Assembly: GCA_900073065.1 (NCBI GenBank)
Contig: FJOG01000036.1
Location: 98,513 to 127,837, forward strand
DNA from: Phialocephala subalpina
Lineage: Eukaryota > Ascomycota > Leotiomycetes > Helotiales > Mollisiaceae
Direction of reading: 5' to 3'
DNA length: 29,325 nt
Shown here: one piece after another, positions 19,798 to 29,325 of the stretch
Layout: every line of letters starts with the position of its first letter
Position numbering within the stretch: position 1 is the first letter of the stretch
Position numbers and translations under genes: made by a program
Notes under the pieces: generated by a model
Databases searched by the model: none
The model's input: the letters and a program-made list of their open reading frames with translations, nothing else
Told to the model about the DNA's origin: nothing

Positions 19798-20544
19798 ATA
19801 ATATTGTCCTCGGTATCAAATCTTTATTATAGGCCTTATTAACTCTCCGTAATAGTCGCTATAAGCTTCCGCTGCCTTTACGTTCTTTATGAGGTTCGAG
19901 TTGCATAAGTACGGGATAAGAGTGCCCTTTGATTAGTTTGTTTCCATTAAATCGGTAAATCGACTTTAGTGGTTTGCCGATGGTATATCGTAGGAATATA
20001 TGAATAGGAAGATCTCCCCGTAAATTGAAACCGGGAGCAGGAGCTTATTATATCCTTATAGTAGCTATAGTAATAATTGTCTCGCTAATTAGTAGATAAA
20101 GTAGTAGTTTACTCCCTTTATACGTAAAGTAGTACAAAGACTTTTATATACTTTAATAAAGACTTTTTAAACTTTAAAAGAAATAAATAACCTTTTAAAT
20201 AGAATTTAAATCTTTATAATATAATTCTCGTATCGCGTCTTTTAATAGAGTATTGTAATTAAAAAGTTAATTAGCGTTCGAATTATAATCACGAGCGTTT
20301 TACGCCATTTAATTAATTAAAATCGGGGTAATCTATTTTTAATTCGGTATAATATAATTCTTTAAAGTCGCGAAACGAAACTTTAAGCCTCTTTTATATA
20401 ATCGAGCGATATTCTCTTTATATTTAATCTCTTTAAATCATTTTATACTTCCGTAATTAAACTTTATAAGCTTCTTTTAATCTTTTAACTTTTATTCGAT
20501 ATATCGATTACTTTTATCCAATTTACTCTTTCTATTTTTACTAC

Positions 20545-21500
20545 GAGCAAAAAGCGTAAAAGTGCTAAGCGTATTAATTTAAATAAGCGTCTTCGTAAAA
20601 AGATTAATACTTTTTAGTTTACGATTAAGCGCTATCTCCGTTACTTTAAGCACTTAATAATAGATTTTTAGTATAAATGTAAATCAAAGTTTAATTCGAA
20701 GAATTATAAGAAGTATAATAGTAAAAGAAGCTTTTATAAAAAAGTATATATAGCTCTCGAAGTACTTTTAATATAATTAACGAGTGTAAATACTATATAA
20801 ACTCTATGCGTTATTTCGTAATTTAAAAGATTACGCGGAAACTTTTTTAGAAAATATAATTTAAAATTATTATCTCAATTTCGATTTAAACGAATTTCAA
20901 GTTAAATTTAAATTAATTAATTTTTCTCGGCGGATTAAAGTCGAGAAAGAGTCTTCTTTAAAGGAAGTCTTCGATAAGTAGTACGCCCCCGAAGTAAATC
21001 CGTTTACTTTATTACTCTCGAAGTATATTAATACTTCGAGTAATTTTTTAGAAATTTTTACGCCGCTAATATAAAAATCACTACGCAAATAAAGATAAAC
21101 GCTTATAAACTTAATGTTTTTAGCGCTTTTAATGCTAAGATTATAAAGCTTTAAGTTTTAAAAGAATTAATTACTACTATTAAAAGCTTTAACGCCTTTT
21201 TTCGATTTGTAATATATATTAAACTAATTCCTTTAATTATTACTAATTCCTTTTAATACTCTATTATCGATAAAAAAAAAGAGGATAATAATAGTATCCC
21301 TACGGAAGTATTACGGTAATTTAAAAAAGAAATTTAAATTTTAACGTTTTTAAAGTATTTTACTTTTAACGTATAAATTTTACGGCGTTTTTCGATTATA
21401 AAACTCTTTTTAGCGAAATACTCGAGGCTTTTAAATTATTATACAATAAAATAGATTTTAATTAATTAATTTCTATCCATCTATATAATTAAAAAACAAA
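20545..21500 (+). pseudogene. Antisense coding-like region in the retroelement
   Basis: Between the chromodomain and the 3' LTR, the plus strand, opposite to pol, reads as protein interrupted mainly by TAA/TAG at places compatible with former Gln codons. Examples are a basic stretch SAKRINLNKRLRKKIN near 20560-20610, NLKDYAETFLEN near 20820-20850, SRRIKVEKESSLKEVFDK near 20926-20980, and DKKKEDNNSIPTEVL near 21265-21310. Two frame changes are needed, one between about 20760 and 20790 and one near 21070. The minus strand has one open stretch of 63 codons here (20897-21088) but is otherwise stop-ridden. An extra antisense gene or captured sequence is a possible reading; the family is unknown. 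Confidence 0.4.
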
Positions 21501-21619
21501 AATAAAAGCGGATAATTTACGCGTATTTTCGAAGTTTACTACGCTTCTATTTTAACTTCTTTACTATTTGATCTTCTATTGAAAAAAGTAGATCGAAACC
21601 TTTATAACGCCTAAAAAAT

Positions 21620-21890
21620 CGAGCTTCTTTAAAACTATGATTTTCATTATAAAAATCTAATAATTCTTTCGCGTTTTTAAAGTTAAAATAAATTAATAAT
21701 TATATATTATAATCCTTTAATTACCTTTTCCATTTAATTAAATATTTACGGGTTTTACTACGATTATTTTATTTATAATTTAAAATAATTTCTACTTTTT
21801 ATTTCTATTTATTATCGTCGTCGATAAATTTTAAATTAACGCTTATAAAGAAGTCTTCCGATTATTTTCCGGCGCTAGTAATATACTCCT
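21620..21890 (-). pseudogene. Chromodomain remnant at the end of pol
   Basis: The minus strand reads RKYLIKWK, two stop-interrupted residues and DYN, then NFKNAKELLDFY. This follows the chromodomain pattern of a YLVKWKG-type strand and an aromatic-cage region followed by a C-terminal helix. The stop in place of the expected Trp is what RIP does to TGG. This domain targets integration toward heterochromatin in chromoviruses. Start and end are approximate. Confidence 0.75.
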
Positions 21891-22729
21891 CGAGAAAAGA
21901 AATATAAAAAACAAAATAAAGTTAAAAATATAAAAAGAGTAATTTAAATCTATAAGCGGCCTTATTAATATACTCTTTAATTTGAAATAATCCGATGAAT
22001 TTAAAAGCGAATTTCCTTAGTTTCAATCGAATATTTTTCGTAGATAATAAAACTTATAATTTACCGCAAAGTGCTTATCGAGCTTGTACTTATTATAATA
22101 CTTCTCTTTGTTTTTCTGCGCGTAATCTTAAAGCTCTTAAAAGTCTCTTCTTTCTTTCTTTATAGTTTTTATTCGTTATCGCGTAATTAATACCTCTCTT
22201 TAAAGTTTATCTTTAAAGTTCTATAGTAGACGTGGATTGTAATCGTAAACAATTTTAAAGGAAGTCGTTTAAAGCGTTTAATGCTTCGAATTATTATAAG
22301 TAAACTCCGCGAACGAGAATTTACTTACTTAATTATCTTTTTTAACGTTATAATAATAGCGTAAATAGTGTTTAAATACTTAGTTTTAACGCTTTATTTG
22401 CCCGTTAATCTAAAGATAAAACGCTATAAAGAGCCGTTATTTATAGAAAAGATAAAAATAGAGTACAAATTAGAACTTTAAAGTAAAAACGCTATTACGG
22501 TCCGAAATAATACCGTTAAAAGTCCCGAAGTTATTGAAAACTCTATCTTATAATAAAGTTATCGCTATAATCGGAGATACGTATCACTTAAGCGTATGCG
22601 TTTATAATAAAGGGTAATCGTAAAGTAAAATCAAAAGTACTATTTATTATTATCGTTTTATCGAGCTTAAGAGCTCGAGGCCTACTCTCTTATAGAGAGC
22701 ATGCTCACGCTAGGTATATAGCCTAAAAC

Positions 22730-23105
22730 ACGTGATATTTATTCCAACAAAAGTAATTAATTCGAGAGTATCGATAATTTTATAGTAAAGGATATATTTC
22801 GTTATTTTTAAGTAATAATAAATGATAACGAGTATATTATCGAAGTTGTTTTCGCTAGGATTTTTACAAAAAAGTAGTCTTATAATAAAATCTATTGATA
22901 TTTCCGATTAAGGCCTAGTAAATTGCAATAAAGTACTGAAAAGCCCGTAAAGCGCGTAACGCTTAATTTTGACTTTCTAATAAACGTCGCATTCTCGAAT
23001 ATAATTACGAATATCGTTTTTAAATCCTCCTTAATAATAAACTCTTCGAATAAATTCTAACGTTTTATTTACGTCGAAATAATTTATTAAAAAGTCGTCG
23101 TAATA
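22730..23105 (-). pseudogene. Integrase remnant
   Basis: Minus-strand reading gives FDVNKTLEFIRRVYY, RNYIRECDVY, YALYGL, then SEISIDFI and DNILVIIYYY. This matches the zinc-binding HHCC region (with one Cys changed to Tyr), the KxKRHxPYG-type linker and the first catalytic Asp of the DDE core of Ty3/gypsy integrase. In-frame stops replace probable Trp and Gln codons. The remaining core probably extends toward 22300 but is harder to follow. Confidence 0.85.
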
Positions 23106-23839
23106 AAACTTTACGATTTCGACTTTAAATATAAAGTTATAAAGTACAAAAACTTTATTATTCCAATGTAAAAGTCCTTATTTATCGATTTATTAAATTT
23201 CTTACCTTTAAAAATTCTTTTTATACGTTTTATCGGCCCGTATTATTTTATTATACTTATCGTTTTATTGCGATAATAAAATAAAGTTTGCGATAAAATC
23301 GATAAAAAGCGCTAATATAATATTTGAACGCGTTATTATATATATTTATAATCTTAAGATTAATTATTTGTAATTAATTAAATTTATTAACGATTAAAAA
23401 TTTTAATCGCTATACTTTTTATTAGAAATTTTGTTTATAGATAAATAGTTATTCGTAATTTTTAAAGCGGGATCTCGAAAGTTTTTAGTTTTTACTTTTA
23501 ATTTATTAGTTTAAACTTTTTAATCGAGATTTCTCTATTTATTAATTAAAGTTAAACTCGATTTATACGTCGTAAATAAACGTTATATAATCGGAGATAC
23601 TTTTAATTCGATCGAAATATCGCAAATTGCAATTATAAACTTCCCTTTTAATTTATTCTAAAAAGTAAAAAACTAAGAGTTTTAAAAGGCTTCTTTAAGT
23701 AATTTATTATTATAATTCGATCGGCGATTTAATCTATTTATTAAATTCAACGAACTTTTCCAATAAATAATCTTAAAGTTATAAAAAGTAAAATATATAG
23801 TTTATTTTATTTATCGCTCTTTTAAATACTTTATATTCA

Positions 23840-24110
23840 CTTAGTATTTGAAATTATTATAATTAGTAATTACTTTTATAATATACTTAATATTTTTAAA
23901 GTAATATCGTTATTTTTTAAAACTTTTAATAATCGTTAGAAGCTTTTTATCGTAAATTATATAATTTTTTTTCGCGTTATTAATTTTATAGGAAAAGAAA
24001 ATTACGAAGTACTAATAACGCTTCGAATTACTTTTTAAGCCTTTTTATTATAATAAAGTCTTTACGATAATAAATTTCGACGCATTAATTTTTAAACGAA
24101 TTTTTTTCGT
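23840..24110 (-). pseudogene. RNase H remnant
   Basis: Minus-strand frame reads FFSYKINNAKKNYIIYDKK, LLTIIKSFKK, stop, RYYF and IKVITNYNNFKY. This is the well-known RNase H segment of Ty3/gypsy pol (sRKLnnAErNYdihDkELLAIi..f..WRhyl....v.tDH.nL.yf), with Trp changed to a stop and the Asp-His of the active site region changed to Asn-Tyr. Inactivated by RIP. Confidence 0.85.
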
Positions 24111-24519
24111 TAAATCGAAATAAATTAAAAAGAGTATTTTAATAAAAGTTTTTTTTAAGTTTTTAAAACTTTATTTAATTTTTATTATAAATATAAACTC
24201 TTTAAATTTTACGCTTTTCTTTATACTTTTAAATAGCTTTAAAAGGCTTATAGTTACGTTAAAGAACCCGTGTAAAAAACGGTGATAAAAGTTGGTAAAC
24301 TTTAAAAAAATTTAAATTTTTCGAAAGGAAATCGATTTAAATTATTCGATAATTATTCGAACTTTTTTTGGATTTAAATATATTTTATCGCAATTAATAA
24401 TAAACTTAAGAAACTCTATTTACTTTTTATTAAATTTACATTTATTGAATTTAATATAAAGTTTGTATTTGTAAAGCTTTTTTATTATTTGAAGTACATG
24501 CGATTCGTATTTAATAAGA

Positions 24520-24880
24520 TCTCGAGAGTAAATTAAAATAGTATTTAAATAAACTACGATAAAGTAATTTAATAAATTTAAAAAGGCTCCGTTAATATAC
24601 GCTTAGAAAATCGTTAGCGCGTTCGTTAATCCGAATAGTATTACTTAGTATTTAAAGTGATTATAACGAGTTCGGAAAATTGTTTTTTAAACGTTTTCCC
24701 TTCGAATTCATATTCGGTAATAAACGTTTTTTAAATCTAATTTAATGAAGATTTAAATACTTATAAAGCGATTTAAAGTCTCGTTAATTAGAAGTAAAAA
24801 ATATCGGTTTTTAATCGTTATTTTATTAAGACTTTTATAATCTACGTAAAGTTTTAAATTTCCGTCTTTTTTGGATACGA
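24520..24880 (-). pseudogene. Reverse transcriptase remnant
   Basis: Minus-strand frame reads [17 protein letters not shown] sequence, [11 protein letters not shown], a Leu-Asp-Leu-Lys motif, RIRRENV, FRTRY, LFGLTNAL and VVYLNTILIYS. These are the RT motifs of Ty3/gypsy pol in the correct order. The catalytic Y-L-D-D is now Y-L-N-T (24540-24551), so the enzyme could not work even if translated. Stops occur where Trp or Gln is expected. Confidence 0.9.
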
Positions 24881-25789
24881 AGAATATAAAGGTTCTCGTA
24901 AAGCTAATAAAAAAGCGTATCCACTTTTTCTCAAAAGAAATTGCGATATAATCGCGAAGTACTACGAGTTAAAGTTCTAAAAGGTTATATAAAGGCTCGT
25001 AAAGCATTTAATTCTTTATTTTAATCGTATACTCGTATTTACTTTATTCGAGAAAAGTAAAAATTACCTTTTCGTCGAAAATATTTTTATAGTTTTAAAA
25101 ATACTCCAATAAAGTAATTTTTTACTTTTAAGTAATTATAAAAACCCTCGATATTTTCGATTTTTAAAAAATAAACAATTTTACTTTCGAATTTAAATAT
25201 TTATACTTTTCGTAATTAATTAAATAATCGCACTCTTTTTTCCTAAGGAAAATCGTATAAACTTCGGTATTTAATTCGATCCTAAGAAACTCTATAAACT
25301 CGGAAAGACTTAAGACTTTAATATTATTTTAAGTTACTACGTAAACTTATTTCCCCGTTAACTAATTATAAATACTAATACTTTTCTTAATAAATTAGTC
25401 TCTTTTTAATATCATTTTATAACTCGATTTATTATAGCCATAAAAGCGCTATTTAAAGTTACGAGTTTACTTGTAATTATTAATAATAATGAGATTTAAA
25501 TCGTAGTAATTAGAAACTTAAAAAACGTATCCATCGAAAGTCGCAAAAAATACGTCGCATTTAGCGTTAAAAATAAAATTGTTCTTTTTCGCTACGTAAT
25601 TATCGATAAAGTAATTATCGGCGCTAATATCTCTTATCTTTTTCGTAGTTAATTCGGTATTTATATTTCTTTATTTAAAAAGCTTTCGAATAAAAAAGCG
25701 TATAAGCGTTTCGTTAAATCGATTTATACTCAAAATTTGATTGCGTTTTTTCTCGAGTCGAAAAGAGTTCGAGAAAGCTTTTTTTATAT

Positions 25790-27400
25790 ATTGCTTTAAT
25801 TAACTTTTCGCTTTTTCTTGCCCTAAAGAAATCTTCTTTAATTTTAGTTTTCTCAAAGTTTTCTTTGGTTTATTTTGCGTATTTCGAGTAGCGCGAATCT
25901 CCGGAGAAATATCTTTTCTTATTGCAAATCTAATAAATCTTTTTTGAGTTATTATTACTATTGTTTCTCGAGTTAAAATTAAATAATTTACCGAAGCCAA
26001 AACTTTAATTAAAAGAATATAATTCCCGTTTACCCTTATTTTTCTTATTATTAAATTTAAGTTTTTTAAAAGAATCGTAACTTTTATTATTATTTCTATT
26101 ATCGCGCTTCTTTTTCGTATTATAATCGAAATAACTTTTCTTTATTTTTTAGAGGTTTTTAGATTATAATTTAATTTTTTGAAAGTCTCGTAAAAGTACG
26201 TTTATTATAAAAAGAAGAATCCCATTAATTTTATTATATTATTATTTTTTCGTAAAAAGGTTCGTAATAGCGTTCGAAAGAATTTATATGCGGTCGCTTT
26301 CTTTACGCACTAATAAATCTCGTTTATACTCGCGTATTCGATTATAGATTTTCGATATTATTTCGTTTTTATTACTATTTTAAATGAGACGCTAAAGTTT
26401 CGCGAAAGTATTCGTTTCGCGTTTTTAAGGCAACGCAATAAAGTTATATATTTAAAACTTTTAATTTATTTAAAATATTCGAACTTTAAAAAGGCTAATA
26501 GCGGAGGATTATAAAAAAGACTATTTATTCTTTATTTTCGAGTTTATTTTAAAGTGCGTTATCGTAGTATTTACTTTTAATCGGTAGGAGTTATATATAA
26601 AAAGTTAAACTTTAAAAACGTTTTTTATAGCGTCGAAAAAAGTTCGGTATTTTGCGATATTTTTCTTTTCGTAGAATAAAAAGAGAGTAATAAATTTTGT
26701 TTAGCTTTCCTTTCGTATTTCAAATTCGACGTCGAAGCCTAAAAAAGAATTAAATATTTAGTCCGAAATAAGTGCTTTGAAAGTAAATCGAACGAGTGTT
26801 TTAAAAGGAAGGTCGAAAGTCGACTTTAAGTTTTAAAACGCGTTTTTAATCGAGAGGTTTTTAAAGGCTAAAAAGTTTATTTTAAGGCTTATAATATTAT
26901 TTCGATCGAGTTTCTTTATACTTAGAATATCGTCTCTTCTCTCGTTATTAAAAGCGTTTAACGCGTAAAGGCTACGAAGTCTATTAATAGAGTTTCTCGG
27001 TTTTTAATCGTATTTATCGCGAATATATTCTCTACGAAAGGTTAATTCACCCAGTTCGAGTTCGCGCTAGTAATACGCGTCGTTTCCGGCGTTAATTTGG
27101 GCTTATAGACGTTAAACCGTATCGAGGACTTAGTTTAAAAAGTCTTATTATTCTTATTATCGCGCAAAAAAGCGTTAGTTTACTTAATCGACGGAAGGAT
27201 TTCGAAGTTTTTCTTAGACGCGATTAGAGCTAATTAGAGACTTGAAAAATCTATTTAGAGATTTAATTAAAGTGTTTTTATTTCCAACGCTAAAAGTAGT
27301 GCTTAAAGTAGCGCTAGGTTGCCGTCCAAAGTCTAAAGTTTGGTTAGGGCCTTTAGTAATTTATTGAGGATTACTAATAGCGGTTTTTACGTTATTATTT
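25790..27400 (-). pseudogene. gag region with zinc-knuckle remnant
   Basis: First coding region after the 5' LTR on the minus strand. At 25935-25894 one frame reads a CCHC-type zinc knuckle in which one Cys is now Tyr, the His is Tyr and the last Cys is Ser (Y-stop-ICNKKRYFSGDS). A basic stretch follows. The rest of gag is too mutated to follow. Limits are approximate. Confidence 0.6.
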
Positions 27401-27591
27401 AAAGTCTTAAAAGTAAAAGATTCGCCGTTTCTTTTAGAGTTCTAAGAGAATTATTAAATTTAAAAGTAAAGAACGTTATTACTTACTAAAAAAGGGTCCG
27501 TAAGGGCCCTTTGTTTATTATTGTTATTAGTAGTTATAATTTCGTGCGCGTTATTATCGAATTTTTAACTTTTAAAGTAAAGAGATTAAAA

Positions 27592-27853
27592 TGGGAAGTA
27601 TAGAATAAAAAGAAGCAATAATAAATCAAATTAATATTAGATTAATCTTTATTTTTCTACTAGAGATTTAAAGAGCTTTTATATACAGAATAATAGCTTA
27701 AGAATAATAATTATATAATTCTCGTAAAACTTTTTATACTACGCGTAAATTTACGCGAGCTCTACGTAAATTATAAAGGTTATATAGCCTTGGATAGTAA
27801 TTATAAACCAATTAGAGGCTGCGCAAATAGGATACCCAATCCTATACGTAATA
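27592..27853 (-). repeat. 5' LTR of the chromovirus
   Basis: 262 bp, colinear with 19521-19782. More strongly RIP-mutated than the other LTR: its outer end TATTACG corresponds to TGTCACG in the left copy. Followed outside by ATATT (27854-27858). Confidence 0.92.
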
Positions 27854-27858
27854 ATATT

Positions 27859-28150
27859 ATTAAATATAAAAATATTTAATAAAAAAAATTATATTTATTC
27901 AAATATTATAAATTATAATAAAATAAAATAAAAATCGAAATAATTAATAGAATTTATATATATTAAATAAAAATTATAAATTATAAAAAATAATAATTCT
28001 TTTTTAAAAAAAAGATTATAATAATAAAATTCTAATAAATATATTTATTAATTACGAATATTAATAAATAAAAGAATTTATTAAAATAATAAAAAGCAAA
28101 TAAAAATAAAATATTTAATTGGCTATTTATTATAAGGACTAATATGAACG
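27859..28150. repeat. AT-rich flank
   Basis: Continuation of the AT isochore on the other side of the retroelement; no frames or motifs. The sequence becomes normal again at about 28140. Confidence 0.55.
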
Positions 28151-28158
28151 TTTTTCCC

Positions 28159-28176
28159 GGGGGGGGGGGGGGGGGG
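28159..28176 (+). repeat. G18 homopolymer
   Basis: Eighteen consecutive G after TTTTTCCC and directly before TTCACGTGAA. A proline-rich reading on the opposite strand comes only from this tract. Length may be affected by sequencing error. Confidence 0.9.
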
Positions 28177-28516
28177 TTCACGTGAAAAGTAGGGTTAAAG
28201 AGGGAATAATCAATTTTCCCAAATTTCGATAAGGGTACCAAATACGGCTCTTTGATTGGTCTGTTAAGAAATGTCCTTTGCACGTGACTTTCGGTAGCCC
28301 CCGACTAAGAACACCAAAACCTCAATTCATTTATACTTTAAATATTAACGCAACCTTTTATATAAACTACTCTATACTTATAAATAAGTTGAAACTCAAT
28401 TAGAAACTTGTATTTTCCAAGTTTCAAGCTAATCTATTAATCTGTTGCTGCATTATTAATTAATAAGTAGTCGCGCGCTGCAAATCGCGATCGCAAAACC
28501 TCTAAAGTACGTTTAT

Positions 28517-28850
28517 GCCTAGGGTACTAAGGCCACTAGTATCCAGAAGCTGGAAAGAACACCAAAATACTACTCTCTTTATAATTCTATAGCTGCGCAG
28601 CTCTTAAAGGGGGTCCCAGGGGGTCTCCCCCTGGTATTTGAATCGATTACTACGTAAATATAAGCCGGGGGTTCCAAGGGGTATCCCCTTGGTGTATTTT
28701 GAGGCTTTGGAGGCTTTGGAGCTCGTTTCTGCCTAAGGCACTAAGGCTACTAAACGCAGGAGCACCAGAAGCTGGAACACCAAAATCTTACTACATAGCT
28801 ACGCAGCTACGTAGCTCTTAAGAGGGCCCTTAAAGAGTCTCCTCCTAATA
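28517..28850. repeat. Two diverged direct repeats with palindromes, 214 bp apart
   Basis: Unit A (28517 to about 28635) and unit B (28731 to about 28850) share GCCTARGGYACTAAGGCYACTA, CCAGAAGCTGGAA, ACACCAAAAT and a palindrome (AGCTGCGCAGCT at 28591-28602, AGCTACGTAGCT at 28805-28816) followed by CTCTTAA. Differences in the first block are all transitions. No frame of note. GC-richer than its surroundings and still containing CpA/TpG, so not heavily RIP-mutated. Unknown repeat family. Confidence 0.7.
28616..28692. other. Two tight 8-bp hairpins
   Basis: CCAGGGGG-TCT-CCCCCTGG (28616-28634) and CCAAGGGG-TAT-CCCCTTGG (28674-28692) are perfect 8-bp stems with 3-base loops, 39 bases apart, each in a similar setting (GGGGGT or GGGGTT before, GGTRTTTT-like after). 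They look like diverged copies of one structured element. Confidence 0.75.
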
Positions 28851-28873
28851 AAGTCGAAGACTTTGTAGCCCTC

Positions 28874-28891
28874 CGCAAGGGCGCCCTTGCG
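28874..28891. other. 18-bp perfect palindrome
   Basis: CGCAAGGGCGCCCTTGCG, perfect inverted repeat without loop, downstream of repeat unit B. It could form a cruciform or be a protein-binding site. Function unknown. Confidence 0.7.
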
Positions 28892-28989
28892 AGGCCTGCG
28901 GAGCATATGTGCGTCGAAGTGGAGGAAGAAAAAGGCCCGTTTATTGGCTTGCTTATCGAACTAATCAAAGCGGATAAACTTCTTTCTTT

Positions 28990-29325
28990 CGGAACGAGAG
29001 AAGTATATTTATTAATAAAATTAAAGCAAATAAAATTTTCTAAAGATTTATTATATAAAAGAAATGAAATATATAATATATAAAATTAAAATTAAAATTT
29101 CAAATTTTTTATTTATTTAAAAATAATTATTAATATTTATAATTTTTTTTATAATTTTTTTAAATAATAATTTATAAAATAATTATTATAATATAATAAA
29201 AAGTAATTATAATATATTATTATTAATTATTAAAATTCGTTTAAATAAATATAATTTAATTTTAATTTATTTTAATATATTTAATTTTTATAATATAAAT
29301 TAAATTTCAAATTATATGTCACGTG
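28990..29325. repeat. AT-rich block to the window end
   Basis: Almost pure A/T with no frame; ends in TCACGTG at the window edge. The CACGTG word also occurs at 28180 and 28282. Probably another RIP-degraded repeat that continues outside the window. Confidence 0.5.

Larger units (their letters stand above)
19521..27853 (-). mobile_element. Ty3/gypsy chromovirus LTR retrotransposon, RIP-inactivated
   Basis: Complete 8,333-bp element on the minus strand. Both LTRs are 262 bp (left 19521-19782, right 27592-27853), each with TG..CA-type ends (RIP-altered on the right), and the flanks share the 5-bp duplication ATATT (19516-19520, 27854-27858). Reading 5' to 3' on the minus strand, the order is zinc knuckle of gag, reverse transcriptase, RNase H, integrase and chromodomain, which defines a Ty3/gypsy chromovirus. 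A purine tract AAAGAAAAGGAA sits just before the 3' (left) LTR. Coding is destroyed: stops occur mostly where CAA, CAG or TGG are expected and CpA/TpG are nearly absent, as RIP would produce. Between the chromodomain and the 3' LTR there is an unusual extra 1.8 kb. Confidence 0.93.

Noticed and set aside
20897..21088. 63-codon minus-strand open frame after the chromodomain
   Set aside because: An isolated open stretch in the antisense of a better, longer coding-like plus-strand region; it has no motif. Kept only as part of the discussion of that module.
25800..26000. 66-codon minus-strand open frame inside gag
   Set aside because: It is in the wrong frame: the zinc-knuckle remnant is read in another frame of the same strand, so this one is a shadow that escaped stops.
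28032..28283. 83-codon minus-strand frame with a run of prolines
   Set aside because: The prolines come from the G18 tract and the rest is AT-rich Phe/Ile/Asn/Tyr composition; no start context or homology.
18120..29325. CACGTG words as termini of one large element
   Set aside because: The word is short, palindromic and also a common bHLH-type site; flanks of the copies (18123, 28180, 28282, 29320) do not match each other.
1..29325. CRISPR array, bacterial operon or prophage
   Set aside because: No regularly spaced repeats and no ribosome-binding-site/operon structure; spliced genes show a fungal nuclear genome.

Overview
The window looks like nuclear DNA of a filamentous ascomycete (Pezizomycotina, quite possibly Leotiomycetes; the class is a guess). 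The evidence is 44-106 nt GT..AG introns, secreted glycoside hydrolases of GH29 and GH76, a HET-type fragment, and AT-rich blocks almost lacking CpA/TpG while keeping CpG. That last pattern is the signature of repeat-induced point mutation (RIP).

Layout. 1-1948: no convincing gene, only overlapping open frames on both strands. 1949-2770 (-): intact class I SAM-dependent methyltransferase. About 3080-3945: AT-rich block. 5083-7268 (+): six-exon secreted GH29 alpha-L-fucosidase with an extra N-terminal beta-rich region. 7496-8208 (-): HET-protein N-terminal fragment cut off before the HET core. 8.25-9.99 kb: no recognised gene. 9990-11183 (-): intronless secreted GH76 mannanase. 11.4-13.4 kb: nothing recognisable. 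13470-14502 (+): a gene with several frame breaks. 14463-14849 (+): single-pass membrane-protein tail. 15021-15716 (-): intact Cys/His-rich protein. 16275-16708 (-): small three-exon candidate gene. 17076-17759 (+): four-exon secreted ricin-B-type (beta-trefoil) lectin.

From 17.97 kb the window becomes repeat territory. 17970-18474 is a 505 bp TIR element flanked by TA (Tc1/mariner-type MITE). 18.9-28.15 kb is an AT isochore holding a structurally complete 8,333 bp Ty3/gypsy chromovirus (19521-27853). It lies on the minus strand, has two 262 bp LTRs and an ATATT target-site duplication, and is coding-dead. Zinc knuckle, RT, RNase H, integrase and chromodomain can all be read through the mutations. 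Between the chromodomain and the 3' LTR lies about 1.8 kb of extra sequence whose best reading frames run antisense to pol. 28.16-28.99 kb carries a G18 tract and a GC-richer repeat with two diverged copies 214 bp apart and several perfect hairpins.

Functionally the left half is a small gene island with secreted, glycan-directed proteins (fucosidase, mannanase, lectin) beside RIP-mutated repeats, an arrangement common in plant-associated fungi. No toxin or known biosynthetic cluster is evident. The least explained structures are the antisense module inside the retroelement and the hairpin repeat at 28.5-28.9 kb.
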